This document shows, piece after piece, positions 50,984-59,919 of a stretch of 64,000 bases of DNA. Every line of letters begins with the position of its first letter. Position 1 is the stretch's first letter. The position numbers were made by a program, and so were the translations under genes. Under the pieces are notes generated by a model. That model searched no databases, was not told where the DNA came from, and was given only the letters and a program-made list of their open reading frames with translations. Origin of the DNA: G963556115 sp963677015 (lineage in GTDB: Bacteria; Planctomycetota; SZUA-567); NCBI GenBank assembly GCA_963677015.1, contig OY781533.1, positions 1,364,001 to 1,428,000 of the forward strand, in the 5' to 3' direction.

Positions 50984-53605
50984 ATGGCTGCAAAAAAGGT
51001 GACAAAGGAAGCGGAGACGCTGACCGATGAAGAGGTAAAATTGGAAGAGGTAATCGCAAAAGCTAAAGCGGCGCAGAAGATTTATGCTAACTTTACTCAG
51101 GAACAGGTTGACAAAATTTTCAAAGAGGCGGCTATGGCTGCTGCCGGTGCGCGTATCAAACTGGCTCTGTTTGCTCATGAAGAGACCGGAATGGGTGTAG
51201 CGGAAGATAAGGTTATCAAGAATCATTTTGCATCTGAATTTATTTATAACAAGTTTAAGGATAAGAAGACCTGTGGTATTCTTGAAGATGACACCCGATA
51301 TGGTGTGAAAAAGGTTGCAGAACCAATCGGTATTATTGGCGGTGTTGTTCCTACCACCAATCCTACTTCTACAGCTATATTCAAGTCTCTGATCGCTTTA
51401 AAAACCAGAAATGCCATTGTTTTCTCTCCACACCCACGCGCTAAAAAATCTACCTGTCTGGCTGCAAAAATCGTGCATGACGCAGCAGTGGCCGCAGGTG
51501 CCCCTGAAGGTATTATCGGCTATATAGAGGAGCCAACAGTTGCTCTCTCTCAGCAGCTCATGAATCATCCTGAAGTAGACATCATTCTTGCTACTGGCGG
51601 TCCAGGTATGGTGAAGGCTGCGTATTCTTGTGGAAAGCCGGCGCTGGGTGTTGGAGCAGGAAATACTCCGGCTGTTATTGACGAGACTGCTGATATTAAA
51701 ATGGCGGTGAACTCAGTGCTGGTAAGTAAGACCTTTGATAATGGTATGATCTGTGCTTCTGAGCAGTCTCTGATTGTGGTTAAGGATGTCTATGAGGAAG
51801 TGAAGAAGGAACTTACTCTGCGTGGAGCTTATATCCTGAGCAAGGCAGAAGCGGCAAAGGTTGCTGGTATTCTGCTCAAAGACGGCAAACTAAATGCTGC
51901 TATTGTCGGACAGCCTGCTTATAAGATCGCTGAGCTTGGCGGGGTCAAGGTACCGGTTGAAGCCAAGGTTCTTATTGGTGAGGTAAGTGAAGTCGGTAAA
52001 ACTGAAGCGTTCAGTTTTGAGAAGCTGTCTCCGGTTCTTGCTCTTTATAAGGCTGATAATTTTGAAGCTGCTGAAAAGACTGCAAAGTCATTGCTTGAGT
52101 TTGGTGGTATCGGTCATACAGCGGTTCTTTATACAGATCTTGATAATAAAGATAGAATTGAAGGTTATGGCGAGTTGATGAATGCCGGTCGTATTCTTAT
52201 CAACCAGCCTGCTTCACAGGGTGCTATTGGTGATATTTACAATTTCCGTCTTGAACCATCTCTGACTCTTGGTTGTGGTAGCTGGGGCGGCAATAGTGTA
52301 AGTGAAAACGTAGGAGTAAAACATCTCATGAATGTCAAGACAGTTGCAGAAAGAAGAGAGAATATGCTTTGGTTCCGTGTACCTGAAAAGATTTACTTCA
52401 AGCGTGGCTGTCTGCCGGTAGCTCTGGGTGATCTGAAGGGCAAGAAACGGGCATTTATTGTCACCGATAAGGCTCTTTATGATCTGGGTATTCCTGAGAC
52501 TATTCAGGAGCATTTGACTGGTCTTGGTCTTGATTCAACTGTATTTTATGAAGTAAAGCCTGATCCTGATCTCACAACCATCAATAAGGGTGTTGAAGAG
52601 ATGAAGATTTATCAGCCTGATGTCATTATCGCAGTTGGCGGTGGATCTCCAATGGATGCGGCAAAGATGATGTGGGTTCTTTATGAACACCCAGAGGTTG
52701 AATTCGGCGATATGGCTATGCGTTTTATGGATATCAGAAAGCGTGTATACACCTTCCCTGAGATGGGTAAGAAGGCCCTGATGGTTGCGATCTCTACAAC
52801 CAGTGGTACCGGTAGTGAAGTAACTCCTTTTGCGGTGGTGACAGATGATGCAACCGGCAAAAAGTATCCTTTGGCTGATTATGCGTTGACTCCTAACATT
52901 GCTATCTGTGATACTGATCTGGTAAAGACCATGCCTAAATCTCTGACCGGTTTCTCTGGTATTGATGCGCTTACTCATGGTCTGGAAGCGATAGCCGGGG
53001 TTATGGCAAGTGATTATACCAATGCGCTGGCACTTGAATCTATCAGAATTCTTTTCAAGTATCTGCCACGTGCTTATAATGATGGAGCAAAAGATCTGCT
53101 GGCCCGTGAAAAGGTTCATAATGCTGCAACTATGGCCGGTATGGCCTTTGCCAATGCTTTCCTTGGAATCTGTCACTCTATGGCGCACAAGCTGGGTGCA
53201 AGATATCATCTGCCACACGGTATGGCAAATGCGCTGCTTATAAACGCTGTGATTGAGTTCAACTCTTCTGATGCACCAACCAAGCAGGCTGTATTCTCTC
53301 AGTATGAGTATCCAAACTGTAAGGAACGTTATGCGCGTGTTGCCAGATATCTGGACCTTCCAGGTAAGACTGATGAGCAGCTGGTCAAGAGTCTTATTGA
53401 TGCGATTGATGAGCTCAAGAAGAAGGTAGGTATCCCTGCTTCTATCCGTGACGCCGGAGTTGATGAAGCTGAATTCATGTCTGGTCTGGACGATCTTGCT
53501 GTACAGGCATTCGATGACCAGTGTACAGGTGGTAACCCACGTTATCCGCTTATCAAGGAGCTTAAGCAGTTGTATCTAAAGTCTTACGATCCAAAACTTG
53601 CGTAA
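50984..53605 (+). CDS. adhE: Bifunctional acetaldehyde/alcohol dehydrogenase
   Basis: An 873-residue AdhE. The N-terminal aldehyde dehydrogenase half (about 30-440) has the catalytic Cys in FDNGMICASEQS. The C-terminal iron alcohol dehydrogenase half has GGGSPMDAAKMMW, STTSGTGSEVTPF and metal-ligand regions DALTHGLEA and HSMAHKLGARYHLPHG. It converts acetyl-CoA to ethanol with two NADH and forms spirosomes in known homologues. The start is the ATG 7 nt after AAGGAG; the ATG two codons earlier abuts the Shine-Dalgarno. It is adjacent to rex, whose product usually represses adhE when NADH is low. Confidence 0.97.
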   Translation: MAAKKVTKEAETLTDEEVKLEEVIAKAKAAQKIYANFTQEQVDKIFKEAAMAAAGARIKLALFAHEETGMGVAEDKVIKNHFASEFIYNKFKDKKTCGILEDDTRYGVKKVAEPIGIIGGVVPTTNPTSTAIFKSLIALKTRNAIVFSPHPRAKKSTCLAAKIVHDAAVAAGAPEGIIGYIEEPTVALSQQLMNHPEVDIILATGGPGMVKAAYSCGKPALGVGAGNTPAVIDETADIKMAVNSVLVSKTFDNGMICASEQSLIVVKDVYEEVKKELTLRGAYILSKAEAAKVAGILLKDGKLNAAIVGQPAYKIAELGGVKVPVEAKVLIGEVSEVGKTEAFSFEKLSPVLALYKADNFEAAEKTAKSLLEFGGIGHTAVLYTDLDNKDRIEGYGELMNAGRILINQPASQGAIGDIYNFRLEPSLTLGCGSWGGNSVSENVGVKHLMNVKTVAERRENMLWFRVPEKIYFKRGCLPVALGDLKGKKRAFIVTDKALYDLGIPETIQEHLTGLGLDSTVFYEVKPDPDLTTINKGVEEMKIYQPDVIIAVGGGSPMDAAKMMWVLYEHPEVEFGDMAMRFMDIRKRVYTFPEMGKKALMVAISTTSGTGSEVTPFAVVTDDATGKKYPLADYALTPNIAICDTDLVKTMPKSLTGFSGIDALTHGLEAIAGVMASDYTNALALESIRILFKYLPRAYNDGAKDLLAREKVHNAATMAGMAFANAFLGICHSMAHKLGARYHLPHGMANALLINAVIEFNSSDAPTKQAVFSQYEYPNCKERYARVARYLDLPGKTDEQLVKSLIDAIDELKKKVGIPASIRDAGVDEAEFMSGLDDLAVQAFDDQCTGGNPRYPLIKELKQLYLKSYDPKLA

Positions 53606-53651
53606 TAATCCTTGTAAATTTGGATAAAATTTGTATAGTTAAGTAATAATA

Positions 53652-53724
53652 AAATTAGTCTTCTGTGTTGTTGCCTCTTTTCCTCCCTTTTTTTAAGGCT
53701 TCTACGCGGGAGACTAATTTTTTT
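53652..53724 (+). terminator. Terminator after adhE
   Basis: The 10-bp arms AAATTAGTCT/AGACTAATTT (53652-53661 and 53711-53720) enclose a 49-nt loop that may itself pair (GCCT with AGGC). The right arm merges into a run of seven T residues. Confidence 0.6.
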
Positions 53725-53808
53725 CGGTTTAATCTATGTTGTTTGGGATAGCATAGTGTGTGAAATACTCTTTATAGTCGACTTTTTATAGAGAGGGGAG
53801 TGTTGTCG

Positions 53809-54495
53809 ATGGCGAAGAAAAAAGTACAGAATAATGCTTTCGATATTAATCATAAGGGTAATGTAACCAAGGTGCCGACTATACGTCGGTTGCCGATGTA
53901 TCTGCGTATTCTGCGCCGATGCCTTAATGAAGGGGTTGAGTCTATATCGTCAAAGAAACTTGCCGAAGAGATGGGACTTGAGCCAATCGGAGTGCGTAAG
54001 GATCTTTCTTTTACCGGTTATGTTGGTAAACCTCGTTACGGGTATAATGTCTCGGAGCTGTATGATGCTATCAATTCTATAGTTGCCTGGGATTCAAAGT
54101 CTGAGGCTGCTCTGGTTGGAGTAGGACATCTTGGAAGTGCTTTGTCTGGGTATTCGGGTTTGAAAAAGTATGGGTTGAAAATCCCCGTTGCTTTTGATAT
54201 CGATCCGGCTGTAGTTGGTACTGAGATAAATGATATACCGATATTGTCTCTGGCTGACCTGCCAAAGATAGTCAGGCGTACAAAACTGCAGATGGGGATT
54301 TTGTGTGTACCTTCGGATGCGGCGCAGGCGGTTGCGGATATGATGGTGGACGCCGGAATCAGGGGAATATGGAACTTTACTCCGGTAAAGCTAAAGGTGC
54401 CGGCTGATGTTGTAGTGCAGCAGGAGGACCTTGCCAGTGGACTTGCGGTACTTTCAGTGAAGATGAGCCATGTAATCAATCCTGATGATGAATAG
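53809..54495 (+). CDS. rex: Redox-sensing transcriptional repressor Rex
   Basis: A Rex protein of 228 residues. The N-terminal winged helix (about 20-80) includes VESISSKKLAEEMGLEPIGVRKDLSFTG. The Rossmann NAD(H) domain begins with ALVGVGHLGSALSGY and ends with a swapped C-terminal helix region. It represses fermentation genes until NADH rises. The start is the ATG 8 nt after GGGGAG; upstream GTG and TTG codons are too close to the Shine-Dalgarno. It follows adhE after a terminator and is thus probably separately transcribed. Confidence 0.95.
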   Translation: MAKKKVQNNAFDINHKGNVTKVPTIRRLPMYLRILRRCLNEGVESISSKKLAEEMGLEPIGVRKDLSFTGYVGKPRYGYNVSELYDAINSIVAWDSKSEAALVGVGHLGSALSGYSGLKKYGLKIPVAFDIDPAVVGTEINDIPILSLADLPKIVRRTKLQMGILCVPSDAAQAVADMMVDAGIRGIWNFTPVKLKVPADVVVQQEDLASGLAVLSVKMSHVINPDDE

Positions 54496-54555
54496 CATGT
54501 TTCTCCGGTGATTCACAAATTAACGGAAATTCAAAAAAGGATGCCGATGCGGGTG

Positions 54556-55041
54556 TTATTTATTCAGGTACTGTTTGGATAATTTGATGCCGCTACTGGT
54601 TTTGAATATTTTTTCTCTGGCGTTGACAAAGGCCTTTAGGGTGATGTTTTCCTCTTCAACGTTGATGATGAAATCAGCTTCAATCAGAATCTGATAATCG
54701 ATTCCATCAACATTGGTATAGGTATGATGATTGGCGATCAGATAAAGCACTCTGTCGATAAATTCTTCATCATCTGTAACCTTTTCTAAAATAGGTCGTG
54801 CAATAATCGGGCCGTGCTTTTCCTGATGTTTTCCGGAAGATGAAGAAAAATTGTCGAGTGAATAACGGATAGCAATGTCGTGAAGAATTGCCGCCGCTTC
54901 AATGATGCTGGTCGTTCTGGCGTCGAGATTTTCCATATAGGCAAGGAGCTTACTGATACAATATACCTTGAACGCATGATTGATGCGTCTGGGGTCATGA
55001 GCGTTAATCTCGGTGAGTTTCATCATAAGAACGTTATTCAT
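54556..55041 (-). CDS. HD-domain phosphohydrolase-like protein
   Basis: A 161-residue HD-superfamily protein. Candidate metal ligands are the early RRINHAFKV His, the central AAAILHDIAI His-Asp pair, and HH plus Asp in NHHTYTNVDGIDYQILIEADF. The order fits small stand-alone HD hydrolases acting on nucleotides or related phosphates. An AAAGGA Shine-Dalgarno precedes the ATG. It is convergent with rex and follows the mnmE gene on the minus strand after a small gap, so it could have its own promoter. Confidence 0.85.
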   Translation of the reverse strand: MNNVLMMKLTEINAHDPRRINHAFKVYCISKLLAYMENLDARTTSIIEAAAILHDIAIRYSLDNFSSSSGKHQEKHGPIIARPILEKVTDDEEFIDRVLYLIANHHTYTNVDGIDYQILIEADFIINVEEENITLKAFVNAREKIFKTSSGIKLSKQYLNK

Positions 55042-55125
55042 CGTGATCCTTTTTCGGAGTTACTTTATTTAAAGTTTAGTCATTAATTCATTTTTTTGCA
55101 AATGCCAAATTGATTGTATATGGAT

Positions 55126-56538
55126 TTATTTTCCTATACAGAAGCGGGAAAATACATTTTCCAGAATATCTTCGGCGTAACCCTCGCCACCGAGGCGTGC
55201 CAGTGCTTCGTAGGCTTCGCGCAACTCTATAGCTGCCATCTCAACACCAAAACTTAGCGCTTCAACCGCAGCAAGGGCATGATTTGAGGCGTGGTGTAAT
55301 TCTTCTTCTTCTCTGGCACTTAAGCCGACACCGCTGTAATTGTCGTTATCTGACAATCCTTCTTTATATAGGGTGTCACGCAGTTCTCTGATACCGTCCC
55401 CGTTGAGTGCTGATACTCCATGAATACCTATAACTTCGGTTTTTTCTTCCAGTGAGTCAATGATAGTTGCTTTATCAAGATTTTGCGGCAGATCTGATTT
55501 GTTGAATAGTATCAGCGACCGGCAATGTGGAAGATTATCGATCAGATTTGTCAGTTCTGCATAGTTTACCGCATTGCTGTCGATTACCAGTAGCAGAATG
55601 TTACCTGCCTGAAACCGGTTTTTGGCACGTGCTGTGGCTCCATCAGCTATTATACTGCTTTTGATATCTATTCCCGGGCAGTCTTCAATGATGAATGAAA
55701 GTTCGTTTATTGTCAGATGGTGTTCTGTGTGATCTCTGGTAGTTGAACGTTCCGGAGAGATAAGTGCTCGTTCTTCTTCAAGTAATGCGTTGAGAATACT
55801 TGACTTGCCGGAATTAGTAAGTCCGGCGAGGACTACTCTTGTCTCTGCAGAATCAAGATGCTGTGAGGTTGAGCTTTGCCTAGCCAGTTCGGTTGCTTCG
55901 GCGGCAAGTCGGTTTAGCCTGTCTATCAGATCATGCTCCAGATCATCCTCAATATCTTCATCCTCAAAATCTATGGTAGTTTCCAGAGTTCCTGCAAGTA
56001 ATAGAAGTTCTGATTTCCATTGTTTAAGTTTCTGCTCAAAATTTCCTTCAAGACGGTTTACAGCCAGTTGTCGCTGATTTTCAGTCTGGGCTCTGATTAT
56101 GCGTTCCACAGATTCGGCTTCACCCAGACTTAATCTGCCATTGAGAAAAGCACGTAACGTGAATTCACCGGGTTCTGCGAGTCTGGAACCATTGTGAATG
56201 ATTATACGCAGCAGGGCATTCAGTATGGGAATTGAACCGGGAACAAATATCTCTGCAATATCTTCACATGTATAACTGTGTGGAGCGGTGAAAATATAGA
56301 TAAATGCTGTCGTTTCGATCTCGGTTGCTGCAGAATTGCTGCATTTGTCACTGAAAAGCAGCCGGCAGCGACCGTGGTAGATACCACGGACAGACTCTAG
56401 CATACCAGAATTTTGGGTTGTGAAAATGCTGGCGGCAATTCGGTGCGCATCGTCACCGGAAATACGTACCCCTCCCAGCGTTGAATTACCGGGAGGGGTG
56501 ATAATAGCACATATTGTATCGTTATTATGAATATTCAT
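55126..56538 (-). CDS. mnmE: tRNA modification GTPase MnmE (TrmE)
   Basis: A 470-residue MnmE, which with MnmG modifies the wobble uridine of certain tRNAs. The N-terminal tetrahydrofolate-binding domain and helical domain surround an inserted G domain. G1 is GLTNSGKS and G4 is NKSD; the C-terminus is the essential FCIGK. G3 reads DCPG in place of the usual DTAG, a notable change next to the catalytic switch II. It follows yidC by 6 bp in the classic rnpA-yidD-yidC-mnmE order. Confidence 0.94.
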   Translation of the reverse strand: MNIHNNDTICAIITPPGNSTLGGVRISGDDAHRIAASIFTTQNSGMLESVRGIYHGRCRLLFSDKCSNSAATEIETTAFIYIFTAPHSYTCEDIAEIFVPGSIPILNALLRIIIHNGSRLAEPGEFTLRAFLNGRLSLGEAESVERIIRAQTENQRQLAVNRLEGNFEQKLKQWKSELLLLAGTLETTIDFEDEDIEDDLEHDLIDRLNRLAAEATELARQSSTSQHLDSAETRVVLAGLTNSGKSSILNALLEEERALISPERSTTRDHTEHHLTINELSFIIEDCPGIDIKSSIIADGATARAKNRFQAGNILLLVIDSNAVNYAELTNLIDNLPHCRSLILFNKSDLPQNLDKATIIDSLEEKTEVIGIHGVSALNGDGIRELRDTLYKEGLSDNDNYSGVGLSAREEEELHHASNHALAAVEALSFGVEMAAIELREAYEALARLGGEGYAEDILENVFSRFCIGK

Positions 56539-56544
56539 AATGGC

Positions 56545-58458
56545 TTATTTTTTACTGCTCTTTTTCTTTTTCTTTGCCTGTATACCAGTACCGGCTTTTA
56601 CTGAACCATCAGGATTTTTTCCAGTTTCAACCCCGGCTATGGCTTCATGATCAGTATTGCGCTTAATAAAGTAATGCTCAATTACAGTCAGGAAACTCTG
56701 GGTTACAAAGTAGAGTACAAGACCGGAAGGCATACTGTAGAAGATGAATACAAAGATAATTGGCATGTATTTCATCATTTTCTGCTGCTGTTGCTGTTGC
56801 GGGTCGGTACTCTTCGGCATCATGTGCATATGCAGTAACTGCATCAGCAGGTAAATCACCGGTAACAGGTTGAAAAACTGAATGTTAAAGAATGGAATTT
56901 CAAATGGCAGATGGAAAAGGTGATCAGGCTGTGACAGATCATTGATCCACCCCGGGATAAAGTCCTGCTGTCTGATTAGAAAGCTCTTGGAGAATGCACC
57001 GTAAAGAGCGAAGAATATTGGTAGCTGTATAACCATTGGCAGACAGCCTCCAACTGGGCTGACCCCGTTTTCCTTGAAAACGCGCATGGTCTCAGCCTGC
57101 TGTCTCTTCGGATCATTCTTGTACTTTTCCTTTAGTTCTTTGATCAGCGGCTGAACCTGTTGCATCTTATGCTGTGAGCGCATACTCTTGCGTGTAAGCG
57201 GCAGCATACACAACTTTACAAAGATTGTCAGCAGGATGATTGCGATTCCGTAATTACCCACTACCGAGACAATCTTTTCCATAATCAGAATCAGGAAGTT
57301 GGAGATTGAACCCAGCCAGCTCCAAGAATATGTAACCAGTGAATCAAGCTGAGAACTGAAGGCATTGGCGATACGGTCGTCCATAGGACCGCCATAGTAG
57401 CGGTAGCTGTGTTCAACTGCTCTGTTGGCGGGTATCTCGAAGATATTGGTGCTAAGCCAGACACTCGCGTTATATTCATGAGCCTTGAAGGTTGTTTCAA
57501 GCCATTCCTGAGCATCTTTTGAGAAACTGTTATAGAAGCTCTGTGATGGGGTGAGTGCTTCGTAGGAGACTGATAGGTTCGTTTCCGGCTGATTGCTCAT
57601 CAGCAGAGAAGCGAAGAAACGGTTATGCAGTCCCATCCAGGCGGTCATCGCATCATTATGAATAAAGCTCTGTTCATCGGAAAGCTTGGTGAGTGCGGTT
57701 TCTTCTTTAACCACGCTGTTGCTGCTGTCAAGATAGGCGCTGACTCCGTTCAGATTTCCAAAACGCTTGTCGAGATCATCAGGAACAATACCTGCCGGAC
57801 CGGCTATTGAGTAGTCGGCTACAATTGGTTCGCCGGTGGTGTTTTCGATGATCAGATAATGATTGAAGCCGAAGTCTCCGTCAGTTTCTTTACTGGCGAA
57901 GTCATATACTCTGCTTAACTTCAGTTTGCCGGCGGTAGTCTGGAATATCAGTTTGCTGCCTTTGGATTTTACCCCGTCAACCTTGGTTCCTTCAGGGGTT
58001 AAAACAAGTTTCCAGTCTTTTCCGGTAAGCCGGTAGGTATCTTTGCCGACACGTACAATTCCCATGGCCAGTGAGTAATTCTTATCTTTTATCACTGCGG
58101 CAACAGGAAGGTTGATTCGACCTTTATTCTCCGGAGGGAGGTTATAATAATTGTTGAGGGTGTAGCTCTGCATCGCAGCACCTCTGGTACTGAAGACAGC
58201 GGTGTACTGTTTAGATACAACCTTGATGTCATTGACCTGTTTCACAGTTGCATCGGCAGTGTCGGTGCTGGGGTCAATTTCGACATCGGTAAGCTGGGTT
58301 GCCTTGGGCAGAGGTGATTCTGGTGCAGGGGCACCGGTGTTCTGTGTTCCCTTATCCTCTGGCAGTTGAGTCGCCGGCATATACCTGTTCATCAAGAACA
58401 TGAGTGTCAGAAATACCGCGACACCCAGAATTACCTGTGTTTTAACATCCTTATTCAA
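56545..58458 (-). CDS. yidC: Membrane protein insertase YidC
   Basis: A 637-residue Gram-negative type YidC. It has an N-terminal membrane segment (about 6-25), a large periplasmic beta-sandwich domain (about 60-370), then the conserved five-helix insertase core with SVVGNYGIAIILLTIFVKL and the GGCLPMVIQLPIFFALYGAF region, and a Lys-rich C-terminal tail. It inserts proteins into the inner membrane, alone or with Sec. It starts with TTG, with AAGGA 8 nt upstream. It lies in the yidD-yidC-mnmE cluster. Confidence 0.96.
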   Translation of the reverse strand: MNKDVKTQVILGVAVFLTLMFLMNRYMPATQLPEDKGTQNTGAPAPESPLPKATQLTDVEIDPSTDTADATVKQVNDIKVVSKQYTAVFSTRGAAMQSYTLNNYYNLPPENKGRINLPVAAVIKDKNYSLAMGIVRVGKDTYRLTGKDWKLVLTPEGTKVDGVKSKGSKLIFQTTAGKLKLSRVYDFASKETDGDFGFNHYLIIENTTGEPIVADYSIAGPAGIVPDDLDKRFGNLNGVSAYLDSSNSVVKEETALTKLSDEQSFIHNDAMTAWMGLHNRFFASLLMSNQPETNLSVSYEALTPSQSFYNSFSKDAQEWLETTFKAHEYNASVWLSTNIFEIPANRAVEHSYRYYGGPMDDRIANAFSSQLDSLVTYSWSWLGSISNFLILIMEKIVSVVGNYGIAIILLTIFVKLCMLPLTRKSMRSQHKMQQVQPLIKELKEKYKNDPKRQQAETMRVFKENGVSPVGGCLPMVIQLPIFFALYGAFSKSFLIRQQDFIPGWINDLSQPDHLFHLPFEIPFFNIQFFNLLPVIYLLMQLLHMHMMPKSTDPQQQQQQKMMKYMPIIFVFIFYSMPSGLVLYFVTQSFLTVIEHYFIKRNTDHEAIAGVETGKNPDGSVKAGTGIQAKKKKKSSKK

Positions 58459-58518
58459 TTTAATTTTCCTTATTCTGATTCTTACGCGTTATTTATTTGC
58501 ATATGTGATTAATAATAA

Positions 58519-58752
58519 TTATTTATCCTCATCATCGGGAACTACCGGGTCATATCCACCTTTCGCAAATGGGTGACAGCGCATAATGCGCCAGATACCC
58601 TTGAGTCCTCCCCGTATCAGACCGAAGCGCTCAATTGCTTCAATCATATAGGAACTGCAGGTTGGACGGTAGATGCAGACACTAGGCGTCATCGGACTGA
58701 TTACCTTCTGGTACAGATACTTTATTGTCAGCATTGCCACTTTGGCCGGCAT
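58519..58752 (-). CDS. yidD: Membrane protein insertion efficiency factor YidD
   Basis: A small protein of about 77 residues with the YidD signature YQKVISPMTPSVCIYRPTCSSYMIEAI and GIWRIMRCHPFAKGGYDPV. It helps YidC-dependent insertion. The start overlaps the end of rnpA by about 70 nt, an arrangement also known in E. coli; in-frame starts at 58734 and 58788 are alternatives, and none has a decisive Shine-Dalgarno. Confidence 0.93.
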   Translation of the reverse strand: MPAKVAMLTIKYLYQKVISPMTPSVCIYRPTCSSYMIEAIERFGLIRGGLKGIWRIMRCHPFAKGGYDPVVPDDEDK

Positions 58753-59113
58753 CTTTATTACAAAGGTTACATGCTCTTTCAGCTGCATCTTCAAGTGACC
58801 TCACTAATTCTGTGTAATCAGCAGTAATTACACCATATAGAGCAATAATTGCCAGATCATAGCCTTGCGGGAGTTTATATTTATTCTCCCTGAATGCGGC
58901 GCGTATTCTGCGCTTTATCCGATTGCGCTTATTTGCTTTGCCGGCTTTGCGGCTGGCTATAGGAGCAATTCGGGTGTAATCAAGGCCGTTCAGTGCCGCC
59001 CGGACGACAAAATATTTGCTACGGGCGGAGCTGCTCCCGGCAAATAATCTGGAGACTTCACCGGCGTTCAGCCTTTCCCTGCAACTCAATCTCTGGTTAT
59101 CCGGATCGGGCAT
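58682..59113 (-). CDS. rnpA: Ribonuclease P protein component
   Basis: A basic 143-residue protein that binds the RNase P RNA for tRNA 5' maturation. It has the RNR motif KRNRIKRRIRAAFR at about residues 60-73 and the N-terminal LSCRERLNAGEVSRLF. The C-terminal 35 residues are an extra polar, acidic tail encoded in the overlap with yidD. The usual upstream neighbour rpmH is absent: only 44 bp separates it from the PPTase gene. Confidence 0.93.
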   Translation of the reverse strand: MPDPDNQRLSCRERLNAGEVSRLFAGSSSARSKYFVVRAALNGLDYTRIAPIASRKAGKANKRNRIKRRIRAAFRENKYKLPQGYDLAIIALYGVITADYTELVRSLEDAAERACNLCNKDAGQSGNADNKVSVPEGNQSDDA

Positions 59114-59157
59114 AATAAATTTGTCCGTATACTATATAGCCTAAAGGTTTATATTCT

Positions 59158-59907
59158 CTAGGAAATATAGTCAAAGTCAATAGTATTCTCATGATATACG
59201 CCGTATTCTTGCGTATATCTGCAGCATTGCAGGCGGCAATTACCAGCGGTTGCTGCGGTGATGCCGAGGGTCAGGTTCTGCAGCTCATGGCTGTAAAAGG
59301 TGTAAGGGGATTTTCGGCCGCTATGAGGGGTCTGCAGCTGGATATCTGACGGCAGTATGGTGAAGGATATTTCTTTGAGGCTGGTATTGATCCCGGTTCC
59401 CCGAGCTTTCAGAAATGACTCTTTGAGTGTCCAGATACGGAAAAATTTTTCCCGCAGCTCTTCTGTTGAGTTCACTGCAGGGTCCAAGTATTTATTTTCA
59501 CTCTCACTGAAAAAACGCCGAGCCAGTTTTAGACATGCTTCGGGTGATTTTCGAGAGTTATCTTCGATATCAAGACCGATTTCAGAGCCGGTGCAGAGGG
59601 CAACTGCGGCTGCTCCCTGGCTGTGGCTCAAGGAAAAATAAAGCTTACTCGCAGTAAAAAGAGTTGGGCTGAGAAAAGGTTTGCCGTGCGGGTTAATTAT
59701 AAATTCTAGTTGTGGCAGTTTTACTTGCAGCTTGTCTATCAGCACTTGGTTTAGCAGTGAATGTGCGGTAATATATTCCTGCGCCGATTTCTTTGAGTTT
59801 ATCTTCTTCAGGCGATCTTTGTCGAATTTAGTGAGTAAATATTCATCGTTCTTGCTTGAGTCCGTAATGAAAAGACTAATATCCGTTGGTTTTGTATTGC
59901 TCATCAT
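59158..59907 (-). CDS. 4'-phosphopantetheinyl transferase (Sfp type)
   Basis: A 249-residue Sfp-superfamily enzyme that transfers phosphopantetheine from CoA to carrier proteins. It has the Mg/CoA motif GLDIED and the later FRIWTLKESFLKARGTG (W-x-x-KES). The length fits the Sfp class (two pseudo-repeats) rather than short AcpS. Its target may be the fatty-acid acyl carrier protein or a secondary-metabolite synthase; none lies in this window. A GAGG Shine-Dalgarno is present. It sits in the slot normally occupied by rpmH upstream of rnpA. Confidence 0.9.
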   Translation of the reverse strand: MMSNTKPTDISLFITDSSKNDEYLLTKFDKDRLKKINSKKSAQEYITAHSLLNQVLIDKLQVKLPQLEFIINPHGKPFLSPTLFTASKLYFSLSHSQGAAAVALCTGSEIGLDIEDNSRKSPEACLKLARRFFSESENKYLDPAVNSTEELREKFFRIWTLKESFLKARGTGINTSLKEISFTILPSDIQLQTPHSGRKSPYTFYSHELQNLTLGITAATAGNCRLQCCRYTQEYGVYHENTIDFDYIS

Positions 59908-59919
59908 TCTGCCTCGAAA

